Under the pieces are notes generated by a model that ran no database searches, was not told where the DNA came from, and saw only the letters and a list, made by a program, of their open reading frames with translations. Made by a program: the position numbers and the translations under genes. Of a DNA stretch of 64,000 bases, positions 32,330 to 41,693 are shown in pieces (within the stretch, counting starts at the first letter, position 1; every line of letters starts with the position of its first letter). Where the stretch lies: positions 294,802-358,801 of the forward strand of contig NZ_NTUP01000066.1 of assembly GCF_002561455.1 (NCBI RefSeq), written 5' to 3'. The stretch is from Bacillus sp. AFS015802 (GTDB lineage Bacteria > Bacillota > Bacilli > Bacillales > Bacillaceae_B).

Positions 32330-32370
32330 AAAAATCCGGATGAGTGATTATAACTCGTTCGGATTTTTAA
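32330..32370 (+). terminator. Terminator after the ECF/DUF4179 operon
   Basis: AAAAATCCG...GAGT pairs with ACTC...CGGATTTTT with two internal mismatches, 7-nt loop, T-rich end. Confidence 0.75.
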
Positions 32371-32411
32371 TTTTAGTGCTAAAGCTTATTCTATGTATTT
32401 AGCAAGTTCTA

Positions 32412-32543
32412 GCTGTTGATTGGAGTGCAAGACGAAGACTCCTGCGGGAAAAGCGGAATAGGTGAGACCCCGCAGGAGCGAGAGCGACGAGGAGGCTCGC
32501 CTTCCGCCCGAGGAAAGCGAAGTCTTGCACGGAAATCAACAGC
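32412..32543. repeat. Dispersed Bacillaceae palindromic repeat (132 bp)
   Basis: Bounded by inverted ends GCTGTTGATT and AATCAACAGC, with inner pairs TGCAAGAC / GTCTTGCA and CCTGCGGG / CCCGCAGG, so the whole can fold as one long hairpin. The internal block (ACTCCTGCGGGAAAAGCGG, GGTGAGACCCCGCAGGAG) is a sequence I know to be highly repeated in Bacillaceae genomes. It has no gene of its own. Confidence 0.85.
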
Positions 32544-32632
32544 GGTGTAACAAATAATAATTTTTTAGAAATTGTTCGTCTTTAGAGTGAGGGAATTTAG
32601 TTACGTCCCAGCCTCTTTTCTACTAAAACCAA

Positions 32633-32662
32633 TTGACAACCATTTCAAGAGAATGATATAGT
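32633..32662 (+). promoter_or_regulatory. lysA leader promoter
   Basis: -35 TTGACA (32633-32638), 18-bp spacer, -10 TATAGT (32657-32662). The transcript would begin just before the lysine riboswitch. Confidence 0.75.
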
Positions 32663-32679
32663 AATGCCAATCAAATAAA

Positions 32680-32872
32680 CAGTCACTCTCTGATAATAGA
32701 GGCGCGAGTATGAAGAGTACCTTCTTTGAGAATAATGGATTCCGGGATAAGTTGGGAAAGGCAGATCGCCGAAGCAGAAAATAGCCAATTCTATTTTTTG
32801 TTGGGCCAGCATTGAAGAAATGCTGGACTGTCACAATGCAAAGGTTGTGGAGCACTATTGAAGAGATGTTAA
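32680..32872 (+). ncRNA. Lysine riboswitch (L box)
   Basis: The conserved L-box blocks appear in order: AGAGGCGCGAGTATGAAGAGTA, here near 32697-32718 (split by a base); GGGAAAGGC with GCCGAAG (32755-32778); GTTGGGCC (about 32800); ACTGTCACAATG and TTGTGGAGCACTA (about 32827-32862). It binds lysine in the nascent mRNA and, with the terminator at 32912, should switch lysA off when lysine is plentiful. The exact ends are approximate. Confidence 0.93.
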
Positions 32873-32911
32873 TACATTGTCTTCATCAAGTGTCCGAAAA
32901 CGTTGATGAGT

Positions 32912-32946
32912 AACCGTATGAGCATCTGCTTCATACGGTTTTTTTG
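32912..32946 (+). terminator. Regulated terminator of the lysine riboswitch
   Basis: AACCGTATGA pairs with TCATACGGTT, 9-nt loop, T7, between the aptamer and lysA. Confidence 0.9.
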
Positions 32947-32979
32947 TGTTTTTTTAGAGAGTCTAAAGGAGTTAGGGAT

Positions 32980-34266
32980 ATGAGTACAGTTGATGTGAAT
33001 GTTCAAGGAGATTTAACAATCGGTGGGATGGGTACAGGTGAGCTGGTCGAAAGATATGGCACGCCGTTGATGGTATACGATGAAGGGATGATCCGCGGGA
33101 ACGCCAAATTGTTTCGGGATGCGTTCAATGAAAGTGGATTGAACTATCAGGTGGCTTACGCGAGTAAAGCGTTTCTTTGCAAAGAGATGGTGAGGCTTGC
33201 AGAGCAGGAAAACCTCTCCCTGGACGTTGTGTCCGGCGGGGAATTGTATACGGCATTGGAAGCAGGATTTCCTGCGGAACGCATCCATTTCCATGGAAAC
33301 AACAAGTCGGAAGAAGAGCTTCTTATGGCTCTTGAAGCGGAGATCGGCTGTTTTGTCGTCGACAGTTTCCTCGAGCTTGAACTATTGCATGACCTTGCAA
33401 AGGAGCGTGAGCAGCAGGTTCAGATTCTGATCAGGGTCACTCCGGGTGTGGAGGCCCATACCCATGAGTACATCACGACAGGGCAGGAAGATTCGAAATT
33501 CGGATTCAGTATTGCGAACGGGCAGGCAGCGACGGCGATTCAACTGGCTACTCGTAAGCCATACTTCACATTGCTAGGCCTCCATTCCCATATCGGATCC
33601 CAGATTTTTGAACAGGAAGGCTTTGACCAGGCGATCAGGGTACTGTCTGATTTCATGCAGCACATCCGGATTGATTTGGACGTAACGATGCCTGTACTGA
33701 ATATCGGTGGAGGCTTTGGTGTCCGTTATACGGAAGAAGACCAGCCACTGCCGATCCCGACATATGTAAAGGGCATTACGGATAGTGTGAAAAACTATTT
33801 TGCCCAACATGAATACCCACTCCCGGAAGTATGGGTGGAGCCCGGCCGAAGCATGGTGGCCGAAGCGGGAACGACATTATACAAAGTGGGATCGAAGAAA
33901 ATCATCCCGGATGTGCGCACGTATGTGGCGATTGACGGAGGGATGACGGACAACATCCGTCCGGCACTGTATCAGGCGAAGTATCATGCGGTCCTGGCCA
34001 ACCGTCCGAATGAGGAATGCACGGAGCTTGTGAGTATTGCCGGGAAGTGCTGTGAGTCAGGTGACATGCTGATCTGGGATTTGATGCTTCCGCCTACGAA
34101 TTATGGGGATATCCTGGCCGTGTTCAGCACCGGTGCTTACGGGTATTCCATGGCGAGTAACTATAACCGGATACCGAGGCCGGCTGTTGTATTTGTCAAG
34201 GATGGGGAATCCCGGGTTGTCATTGAGCGGGAGACATATGCGGATCTTGTACGAAAAGATCGATAG
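32980..34266 (+). CDS. lysA: Diaminopimelate decarboxylase
   Basis: A 428-aa PLP enzyme that decarboxylates meso-diaminopimelate to L-lysine, the last step of lysine synthesis. The PLP-binding Lys is in VAYASKAFLC, the barrel motif HSHIGSQI and the glycine-rich NIGGGFG follow, EPGRSMV binds phosphate, and the active-site Cys from the partner subunit is in CCESGD. ATG 32980 is 8 nt from AAGGAG; the frame extending to 32944 runs into the terminator. The lysine riboswitch upstream supports both the function and its regulation. Monocistronic with its own terminator. Confidence 0.97.
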   Translation: MSTVDVNVQGDLTIGGMGTGELVERYGTPLMVYDEGMIRGNAKLFRDAFNESGLNYQVAYASKAFLCKEMVRLAEQENLSLDVVSGGELYTALEAGFPAERIHFHGNNKSEEELLMALEAEIGCFVVDSFLELELLHDLAKEREQQVQILIRVTPGVEAHTHEYITTGQEDSKFGFSIANGQAATAIQLATRKPYFTLLGLHSHIGSQIFEQEGFDQAIRVLSDFMQHIRIDLDVTMPVLNIGGGFGVRYTEEDQPLPIPTYVKGITDSVKNYFAQHEYPLPEVWVEPGRSMVAEAGTTLYKVGSKKIIPDVRTYVAIDGGMTDNIRPALYQAKYHAVLANRPNEECTELVSIAGKCCESGDMLIWDLMLPPTNYGDILAVFSTGAYGYSMASNYNRIPRPAVVFVKDGESRVVIERETYADLVRKDR

Positions 34267-34280
34267 GAAAAGGAAAGGTG

Positions 34281-34310
34281 GGTGGAATCCGAGGGGTTCC
34301 ACCTTTTTTG
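34281..34310 (+). terminator. Terminator after lysA
   Basis: GGTGGAATCC pairs with GGTTCCACC (one bulge), T6. Confidence 0.85.
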
Positions 34311-34378
34311 TATGGGATTTTTTGGTTTATTATGGTAATCTATAAAAACATGTACCTATCTTTTTGGAGGATCAATCT

Positions 34379-35248
34379 ATGTATCTTAAATCTATCGGTT
34401 CCTTGGTGTTGAAATTTATCTTCGTTGGGTTCGGTATCATTCTTTTATCAGGGCTCATTGGGTTGTTCAATGAGGGAGTGGACCTCAGCTTGAAACAATA
34501 TCTCATCAACCTGAAGGATATTTCAAGCTCGCTGCTTCATGCAGAGGCGATGACCATTACGAATGAAGTGAAGAACTCGTATCCGATGTTCCCTGCCTTC
34601 TGGGAACCGTATTTTTACTCCGTTTCGATTTTCATAGCTGCTTTTCTTTTATCCGTTATAATGGGCATACTCCTTGCATACCTCACCCATTTGCTGCCCG
34701 CCGGTTGGTCGAAATTCATCATCAGGACCACCAATCTTCTGGAATCCACACCGGATATCTTCATTTTGATCGTGATTCAATATAGCGTCATTTTTATCCT
34801 GAAAGAGACGGGGGTATTGTTGTTTCCCATCGTCGGAGCACAGGAAAAGGTGTATCTCATTCCGATCCTGACATTGTCCATCTTACCGACAATCATGTTG
34901 TTCAGGATTACATACCTGTTGGTAAATGATGAATATGGCAAGCCCTATGTGGATCTGATCAAAAGCAGGGGGATGTCAAAACATTTCATTTTCTTTATCC
35001 ATATTCTGAGGAACATCACATTCAGCTTGCTCAATCACTCCAAGTCCATCATTCTGTTTCTCTTGTCCTCTCTTATCGTATTTGAACGATTGTTCAATAT
35101 CTATGGGATCACCCATTTCATCCTGTCGTTCTCTCAAATGGATGTGATTTGTTTCAGTTTGATCCTGTTCTATCTCCCGGTATTCCTGCTCCTCCTCATC
35201 ATCCGGGTGATCATTGATAAAAAGACCGGGCAGAAGGTGGTGATTTGA
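34379..35248 (+). CDS. OppB/DppB-like ABC importer permease (pair 1)
   Basis: A 289-aa membrane permease with six predicted helices. The EAA loop that contacts the ATPase is recognisable (YVDLIKSRGMSKHFIFFIHI), so it is a bona fide importer-type permease. It overlaps a second, OppC-like permease by one base. No ATPase, binding protein or peptidase gene lies beside them, which is unusual for an oligopeptide system. It resembles the permease at 58910-59815 (TPD or LPD before V-x-Q, the YL-P-I block). ATG 34379 follows GGAGG with 8-nt spacing. Substrate unknown. Confidence 0.8.
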   Translation: MYLKSIGSLVLKFIFVGFGIILLSGLIGLFNEGVDLSLKQYLINLKDISSSLLHAEAMTITNEVKNSYPMFPAFWEPYFYSVSIFIAAFLLSVIMGILLAYLTHLLPAGWSKFIIRTTNLLESTPDIFILIVIQYSVIFILKETGVLLFPIVGAQEKVYLIPILTLSILPTIMLFRITYLLVNDEYGKPYVDLIKSRGMSKHFIFFIHILRNITFSLLNHSKSIILFLLSSLIVFERLFNIYGITHFILSFSQMDVICFSLILFYLPVFLLLLIIRVIIDKKTGQKVVI

Positions 35249-36273
35249 TGTTCATGAAATTGATGAAGAATCCGGCATTTTTAACAGGCTTTCTTTTTCT
35301 GTTTGGGATGTGTGCTGCAAGTCTTGTTTATTACGCGGTCTGGGGGAATGAGGTGCCGAAGCTGGACCTTGTGAAAAATGAAGAGGGGGATTTTCTTAGC
35401 CCTCCATACTCCCCGTTAGAGTATCCACCGCTTGGTACGGATAATTTTAACCGGAATGTCCTTCTTCTCATCATCGTTGGTGCGAAATATACGATAGGCG
35501 CGGCCCTTGTCATCATGATCTTCAGGGTGCTGCCTTCGGTTGTCCTTGGACTGGTGGTTCATTTTTATTTCAAGCCGTTCAGGAAAATCATCGATAACAT
35601 AGTGGATGCTGCCAATTATTTTCCTCCCACTTTACTATCGTTCTTATTATTGAACTGGATGCTCCTTGAGGGGCCTTTATACAATCCCGATCATTTCCCC
35701 TATGACTTTTCAGATAAAACGATGTTTTACCTGGTCATTCTCATCATCATCTCGATTCCGAGTCTGACCCTTTTATTTACAAATGAATATGACAGGATCA
35801 TGAAAGAGGAATTCATCGACAGCGCCAAAGTATTGGGGGCAACGAAACGCCATTACATCATGAACCATATCCGGCCCTTTATCCTCCCGCAGATCCTTCT
35901 CATATCAATCCGTGAATTCATGATTATCATGCTGTTGATTGCGCATCTTGGGGTATTGAAGATTTTTATCGGTGGGGCTGTGATTGATGAAGACTTTTTT
36001 CAAAACACGGTGCTTGTGTCACTTTCTTACGAATGGTCTGGTCTCCTTGGAGGCTGGTGGCAATATCTATGGACCACCTATCCATGGATCTCCTTCATTC
36101 CGGTGGTGTTCTTTACGTTGACGATCCTGTCGGCGAAGCTGATGCTGATCGGGGCGACACGTGTGATGACGGATCTTCATAAACCCTCACTAAATAATGT
36201 TTCGGCTGAGGGAGCTGAACAGCTGTACCTAAAAGACAAAGGAACGTTTGAGCTTGTGAAAGATGTAAGGTGA
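35248..36273 (+). CDS. OppC/DppC-like ABC importer permease (pair 1)
   Basis: A 341-aa permease with an N-terminal helix, a short extracytoplasmic domain (residues about 40-75, SPPYSPLEYPPLGTDNFNRN is the OppC-type start) and five more helices. The EAA loop reads EFIDSAKVLGATKRHYIMNH. ATG 35248 overlaps the stop of the OppB-like gene and AAGGTGG lies 7 nt before. The pair is followed by an 18-bp hairpin and no transporter ATPase gene. It may borrow an ATPase encoded elsewhere or serve a different purpose. Its closest neighbour in this window is the gene at 57888-58913. Confidence 0.8.
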   Translation: MFMKLMKNPAFLTGFLFLFGMCAASLVYYAVWGNEVPKLDLVKNEEGDFLSPPYSPLEYPPLGTDNFNRNVLLLIIVGAKYTIGAALVIMIFRVLPSVVLGLVVHFYFKPFRKIIDNIVDAANYFPPTLLSFLLLNWMLLEGPLYNPDHFPYDFSDKTMFYLVILIIISIPSLTLLFTNEYDRIMKEEFIDSAKVLGATKRHYIMNHIRPFILPQILLISIREFMIIMLLIAHLGVLKIFIGGAVIDEDFFQNTVLVSLSYEWSGLLGGWWQYLWTTYPWISFIPVVFFTLTILSAKLMLIGATRVMTDLHKPSLNNVSAEGAEQLYLKDKGTFELVKDVR

Positions 36274-36313
36274 CGGAATGAACCCAATGACCCGTTCATA
36301 TAGTCTCGGCAAT

Positions 36314-36363
36314 ACAAACGAAAGAAGGCAGCGTTCCTCAGGATCCTGCCTTCTTTCGTTTGT
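36314..36363. terminator. Perfect 18-bp hairpin after the permease pair
   Basis: ACAAACGAAAGAAGGCAG (36314-36331) pairs perfectly with its complement (36346-36363), 14-nt loop. The tail is only moderately T-rich. Probably terminates transcription. Confidence 0.7.
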
Positions 36364-36860
36364 GTTTCTCAAGTAAATGAAGGCTTACAATCCAACGAGG
36401 CAGCTGGTTGCCCGGAACAATGACGTAACGGCTGACATAAATGGCGAAATCCAGATACTTTCTCCCGATTAACTAAAGGATCATTTAAAGGGACTTTAGC
36501 CACCTGTAGAACTTGTTGAAATGGGAAAAAGATGTTTTAATCTATTATTCGTCTTTCTTATATCAACCCAATTACATAGATTTATTTCCTTCTTCCATCC
36601 GTGCGATTGCTCTCTAGTACTCTCGTACCGCAAAAAAACCCCAATTGAGAAATGCGTGTCGGACACCTTACAATTTGATTAACGACATGAGCTTTTCACG
36701 ACTCCCAGAAGCGTCACATACCCAGACTGCACACAATCAATCCAGGTAACTGACTCACATTCCAGTAGTCTATCATTTATGTAATCGTTTTTTGGACTAC
36801 ATACCTTCTTCATTTTTCCTCACCAAGAAACTACTCTATGAACAAATCAAGATCTTAATA
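36364..36860. other. Gene-free interval before the subtilase gene
   Basis: About 500 bp of mixed composition. I saw no gene, RNA or repeat here that I can support. A promoter for the downstream protease is expected but not clear. Confidence 0.4.
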
Positions 36861-36876
36861 GAATAGGAGAATGATT

Positions 36877-39800
36877 ATGAAAAAGCTGAACGTGAAACCA
36901 CTTCTCGTGGGATCCATCGCTGCAACGATGATTTCAGGCTCGATGTTCCAAGTCAATGCCAAAGGTGTCCCATCGAATGGGGCCGATCCCCAACAGTCAA
37001 CGGTCGATGTGAATGCCGCCGTTAAAGGGGAACATACCATCACCCTCATCACAGGTGATGTGGTAAAAGTCTCTACACTGGACAATGGCAAACAGATCAT
37101 CAATGTAGAGCCGGCAGATAAGAACGGGCAGGGAGTAAGGGTGATGATCATCCAAGATGATACATTCGTTTTCCCGAACTCGGCAATGCCTTATATGTCA
37201 GCTGGTAAGCTGGATGAGGATTTGTTTAACATCACGAAATTGATAGAGTATGGCTATGATGACAAGAACACGGATTCCGTACCGGTCATCGTCGAGTATC
37301 AGGAAACGAAGGCGAAATCCGTCTCGTCCGCTCTAAAGGGTTCAAAGAAAGTACGTGATCTGGAAAGTATCAATGGAGCGGCTCTTTCTGCAGAGAAAAA
37401 GCAGGCGGAAGTTTTCTGGAGTGACGTAACGGTCCACAATGATGAGAAGCAAGTGACATCAAAATTCAAAAATGGTGTCGATAAAATCTGGCTCGACGGA
37501 CGTGTAGAAGCCGCCCTTGATCAAAGTGTGCCGCAAATAGGAGCCGACGAAGCCTGGGAACAAGGGTATACGGGTGAAGGAGTCAAGGTGGCGGTCCTGG
37601 ATACAGGGATTGACTCGGAACATCCCGACATTACAGGTCAGTTAGATGAAGCTGTCAGTTTTGTTCCGGGAGAAGAAGTAAAGGACGTCCATGGTCATGG
37701 TACCCATGTGGCCTCGACGGTGCTCGGGACTGGAGCGGGTGACGGGAAGCATAAAGGGGTTGCGCCTGATGCCCGTCTTTTAGTAGGAAAGGTTCTGAGT
37801 GATCAAGGATATGGACAGGATTCCTGGATTATTGATGGAATGGAATGGGCTTCTGAGCATGCCAAAATCGTCAATATGAGTCTTAGCAGTGACATGCCGA
37901 GTGACGGAACAGATCCAATGTCAGAAGCGGTCAATCGATTGACCGACGAAAAAGGGACACTATTTGTCATCGCTGCAGGGAATAGAGGCGGGGAAGGGAC
38001 CATTGGTTCTCCTGGGGCGGCCGATTCTGCATTGACGGTTGGAGCCGTGGATAAGTCGGACAAACTTGCCTACTTCTCTTCCAAGGGTCCGAGATATGGA
38101 GATATGGGTCTGAAACCCGATCTATCAGCACCCGGTGTAAACATCGTGGCGGCCCGTTCCCACTACTCAAGTGGAGAGGGATTGTATAAAAGCATGAGTG
38201 GAACTTCGATGGCCACGCCTCATGTAGTAGGAGCAGCAGCTATTTTAGCAGAGAAGCATCCAGAGTGGGACGGAGAAACATTGAAACAGGCCCTCATGAA
38301 TACGACCAAAAAGCTTAATGGGTATCAGCCTTATCATGTGGGGACCGGGCGAGTGGACATCCCGGCAGCACTCGACGCAGATGTAAGAGCGACTGAATCC
38401 GTTTCATTCGGTTTCTTCAAATGGCCGCATGATGAGGCTCAACCTGTTGAGAAGGTGGTCACCTATTACAATGATGGAGAGCAGGATGTGACGCTGGAAT
38501 TAGATTCTGATTTTATAAATGCAGAAGGGAAAGAAGCTCCATCCGGCATGCTGGCCCTCTCTCAAGAAACCGTGACGGTACCTGCAGGTGGAAAAGTGGA
38601 TGTTACAGTGACCCTCGATTCCACATTGGGTGAAACCGGGTCCCGCTACCAGGGGTTCCTGACAGCGAAAGCAAACGGAACAGAGCTCGTCCGGACGACG
38701 ATGGCCATGGTCAAGGAGGAAGAGCGTTACCCGTTGACCCTGAATGCAACCGATCGTGATGGGACGGAAGGCCTTGCGTACGTCGTGTTGTTCAGTGAGA
38801 AAATGGAGCCTGAAGTCGTGGCTGTCAATGGAACACTCGAGCTTCGACTGCCGCCTGGTACGTATTCGGCCATGTCACTGATGGATGTGGATACCGAGAC
38901 TGATGATATGGGGGTAGCGCTTGTAGGCGATCCGGAAGTGAAACTGGATGGACCGAAAACGGTGGAACTTGATGCACGGAAAGCGAAAGAAATCAAAGCC
39001 GTCGTTCCGAAGAAAGCAGAAGCGAACTATAAGCGTCTGGAATATCACCAAACCATCGGAGATATGCCAATGACAAGTTCATACTTGATGCCTGTCTGGA
39101 TTGATAAGCTGTATGCTGTTCCGACGAAAAAAACGGAAAGTGGGTATTTTGAGCAATTGACCCGCTGGCGTTTGACGAAACCGGCCTTGACGATTGATTT
39201 TAATGGGAAAGAATTGGATGATATCCCACAAGTGGGAAGTACCCGATTGGATGGAAAGTATAATCTGTCCACCGTATATGCGGGTAAGGGTACCTCAGCT
39301 GACTTTGAACGCCTGAAAGCGAAAGGGAAAGCTGTGGTGGTCGATCGGAATGCGGAAGTGAACGTGTCCCAACAAGCAACGAATGCCGTAGCAGCAGGAG
39401 CGAAACTGTTGATCGTTGTAAACAATGAGGATAAGGAATTCAGTGTGTATGCGGGGACCTCTGATTATAAGGATAATCCTGTGGCCGTTGCCGGTATCAG
39501 TAAGAGTGAAGGGGATAAGCTTGTGAAAGCAGTCCGCTCAGGAAACGTAAAGTTAAAGGTGGAGGGAACGGTCGATTCTCCGTACCTTTATGATTTGATG
39601 GATGTTCATGAGGGCTCAATTCCGAAAGATTTGACGTATGCGCCAAAAGGAAAGGAACTGGCGAAGATCGAAACAAACTACACGTCACATGTTGAAACGG
39701 ATGGAGGGGAATTCCGTTTTGATCTCCGTCCACATACGATGAGGGCTATCGGCTTCTTACAAAAAGTCTCGTTGCCAAGCGCCCGTACTGAATATGTATC

Positions 39801-40590
39801 GGCAATTGAAGGAACAGGTTGGTATCATCAGGCAAACGTACTCGATGAGACCTGGCAGGTGCGACAACCGCTGAAGACATATGACGGTGGAGAGAACATC
39901 ACTGAGAACTGGTTCTCACCGGTCGTTCGTCCAAGTCTCGGAGATGGATACTGGCCTCCGAGAAGACAGGGTGACTCACTACAAATCAATGTTCCTGCAT
40001 GGGCTGACGGCGGGAAAGGGAACACCGGTGGGACGGATTGGGATGTTTCATTCCAAAACCAGACCACTAAGTTATACAAAGGAGATGCGTTGCTGAAAGA
40101 AGGGAAAGGTCAGGCATTGAATGTCTGGGACATCCTACCGAAAGAACGCACTCAATACCGATTCGTCACAGATGCCAAACGGGATGAGAACCGCTGGAAC
40201 ACTTCCACACGGACCCATACGGAGTGGACGTTCTGGACAGAAGAAACTGAGAATTGGATGGAAGACCTTCCATTCCTTATCCTGGATTACAAGGTAGATA
40301 CAGATGTGAACGGAGATGCCCTTTTGAATCGTCCAACCGAACTCGAACTTACTGTCGATAAGGTAGAAGGTGCCATGGGTTATGGGAATGTAGAAGATGC
40401 ATCATTGGAAGTGTCCTTTAACGAAGGGGAATCATGGAAGAAAGTGAAGCTTGAACGTGATGGAGATACGTTCAAAGCGATCATTCAGAACCCCCAAAAT
40501 GCCAAGAGTGTGTCATTGAAAGCCAGTGCCTGGGACGATGAAGGGAATAAGATCAGCCAGGAAATTACGAAGGCTTATGGATTGAGATAG
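36877..40590 (+). CDS. Large secreted subtilisin-like serine protease (S8)
   Basis: A 1237-aa exported protease. Residues 1-28 are a signal peptide, then a propeptide (to about 205). The catalytic domain (about 220-505) holds Asp in VAVLDTGID, His in HGHGTHVAS and Ser in SGTSMATPHV. After it come beta-sandwich-like domains and a PA-like domain (about 800-900, KAVVVDRNAEV and AVAAGAKLLIVVNN), then a long C-terminal extension without a sorting signal. It probably degrades extracellular protein. ATG 36871 is 1 nt from AGGAG, so ATG 36877 is used. Monocistronic; a REP-like element follows. Confidence 0.92.
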   Translation: MKKLNVKPLLVGSIAATMISGSMFQVNAKGVPSNGADPQQSTVDVNAAVKGEHTITLITGDVVKVSTLDNGKQIINVEPADKNGQGVRVMIIQDDTFVFPNSAMPYMSAGKLDEDLFNITKLIEYGYDDKNTDSVPVIVEYQETKAKSVSSALKGSKKVRDLESINGAALSAEKKQAEVFWSDVTVHNDEKQVTSKFKNGVDKIWLDGRVEAALDQSVPQIGADEAWEQGYTGEGVKVAVLDTGIDSEHPDITGQLDEAVSFVPGEEVKDVHGHGTHVASTVLGTGAGDGKHKGVAPDARLLVGKVLSDQGYGQDSWIIDGMEWASEHAKIVNMSLSSDMPSDGTDPMSEAVNRLTDEKGTLFVIAAGNRGGEGTIGSPGAADSALTVGAVDKSDKLAYFSSKGPRYGDMGLKPDLSAPGVNIVAARSHYSSGEGLYKSMSGTSMATPHVVGAAAILAEKHPEWDGETLKQALMNTTKKLNGYQPYHVGTGRVDIPAALDADVRATESVSFGFFKWPHDEAQPVEKVVTYYNDGEQDVTLELDSDFINAEGKEAPSGMLALSQETVTVPAGGKVDVTVTLDSTLGETGSRYQGFLTAKANGTELVRTTMAMVKEEERYPLTLNATDRDGTEGLAYVVLFSEKMEPEVVAVNGTLELRLPPGTYSAMSLMDVDTETDDMGVALVGDPEVKLDGPKTVELDARKAKEIKAVVPKKAEANYKRLEYHQTIGDMPMTSSYLMPVWIDKLYAVPTKKTESGYFEQLTRWRLTKPALTIDFNGKELDDIPQVGSTRLDGKYNLSTVYAGKGTSADFERLKAKGKAVVVDRNAEVNVSQQATNAVAAGAKLLIVVNNEDKEFSVYAGTSDYKDNPVAVAGISKSEGDKLVKAVRSGNVKLKVEGTVDSPYLYDLMDVHEGSIPKDLTYAPKGKELAKIETNYTSHVETDGGEFRFDLRPHTMRAIGFLQKVSLPSARTEYVSAIEGTGWYHQANVLDETWQVRQPLKTYDGGENITENWFSPVVRPSLGDGYWPPRRQGDSLQINVPAWADGGKGNTGGTDWDVSFQNQTTKLYKGDALLKEGKGQALNVWDILPKERTQYRFVTDAKRDENRWNTSTRTHTEWTFWTEETENWMEDLPFLILDYKVDTDVNGDALLNRPTELELTVDKVEGAMGYGNVEDASLEVSFNEGESWKKVKLERDGDTFKAIIQNPQNAKSVSLKASAWDDEGNKISQEITKAYGLR

Positions 40591-40596
40591 GTTAAG

Positions 40597-40675
40597 AGAG
40601 GGACGGACCTCTAATTTTAAGGATAAACCCAATAAGGACGGACCTTCATTTGCCAAAATGAAGGTCCGTCCCTTT
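40597..40675. repeat. REP-like palindromic element (GGGACGGACC family)
   Basis: AGAGGGACGGACCTCT (40597-40612) and then a hairpin AAGGACGGACCTTCATTT (40634-40651) with its near-perfect complement (40656-40675). It sits exactly between two convergent genes and touches the stop of the LysR remnant. Confidence 0.85.
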
Positions 40676-41575
40676 ATAGTTGATGCAGCTTTTTTTCTAT
40701 ATGGTTGAAGTAGTCGATCATGAATGGGTGGAATTGTTTGGCGGTTTTGGTGAGGTGCCTCCGTTTGGACCAGCCGAGTCCGATGGTGCGCTCACAGGTT
40801 GGCGTTTTGATCCGGATTTTGTGGGGGAAGGGTGTTCTGCGATTCATCCAGGAGATGGCGGGGATGAAGGCGATACCGAGTCCCTGCCTGACCAAGTCTC
40901 CGATGACGCCGGGCTCATCTCCTTCAAAGGAGATCACGGGTGAGAATCCTGCCTGTAAACACAGTTCGTCTGTCAGGTTACGCAGTCCATAGCCTGTATT
41001 CATACTGATGAACGGTTCATCCTTCACTTCAATCAGATCGATTTCACTTTTGTTCTCCAACCGATGACCAGGAGGTACGATCAGGAAGATTTCCTCTGTC
41101 ATAAGCGGTTCCCATACAATATCTTCATCATCTCCAGAGGGATGGAAGAGATGCAGTAATCCACTTCCCCATTCTTTAACTGCTCCTTCATCCGACTCAT
41201 GGAGTGGACGAATTGCTGAAATCGGACGTGTGGGTTCTCCTTTAAAAATGAGCCGACCAAATCGGGAAGTACCCTTGGAATCGTGACGGCCATCCGTATG
41301 GTATGTTCCTCAAAATTCATGGCCTCCATAATCTCTCTCTTTCCTTCGTTAATCTCCATGAAGACACGTTCCACCCGGTTAAGGAACAGTTCTCCAAAAC
41401 GGTTCAGTTTGATTTGACGGTGCTGCCGTTCGAATAAAGGCACTCCTAGATCTTCTTCCAGACGGGCAATTGTCTTGCTGAGGGAAGGCTGGGCGATCCG
41501 TAGCTCTTCTGCAGCCTTGGTCATATGTTCCAGGCGGGCAACGGTCTGAAAGTAGTGCAGCTGCTGTAGTTCCAT
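40674..41575 (-). pseudogene. LysR-family regulator, disrupted by a frameshift
   Basis: Two overlapping frames together encode a normal-length LysR regulator of about 300 aa. The first (41099-41575) has the HTH (MTKAAEELRIAQPSLSKTIA, LEEDLG) and the start of the ligand domain, then leaves frame after DYCISSIPLE; the second (40674-41102) continues with GDDEDIVWEPLMTEEIFLIV and the rest. The shift lies at about 41128-41142. Either the gene is inactive, the read has an error, or translation restarts at the ATGA overlap (41099-41102). It is divergent from the YhgE/Pip gene, its probable target. ATG 41575 follows AAGGA. Confidence 0.82.
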
Positions 41576-41609
41576 AAGGACACATCCTTTCATAGACTGA
41601 AAGCTATAT

Positions 41610-41636
41610 ATGTATAACTAATTATGTATTATACAT
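41610..41636. promoter_or_regulatory. Candidate LysR binding site
   Basis: ATGTATAA (41610-41617), 11 nt, TTATACAT (41629-41636): a perfect dyad of LysR size between the divergent lysR remnant and the YhgE/Pip gene. Confidence 0.5.
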
Positions 41637-41693
41637 TATCATTTTATCCACGTATGATAAATGGATGTAAATGAGTATAAGAAGGAGTTTGTT

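Noticed and set aside
32601-32855. 84-codon minus-strand frame
   Set aside because: It is the complement of the lysine riboswitch.
41099-41102. Programmed frameshift in the LysR gene
   Set aside because: No slippery heptamer or stimulating structure is evident at 41128-41142; mutation or read error is simpler.
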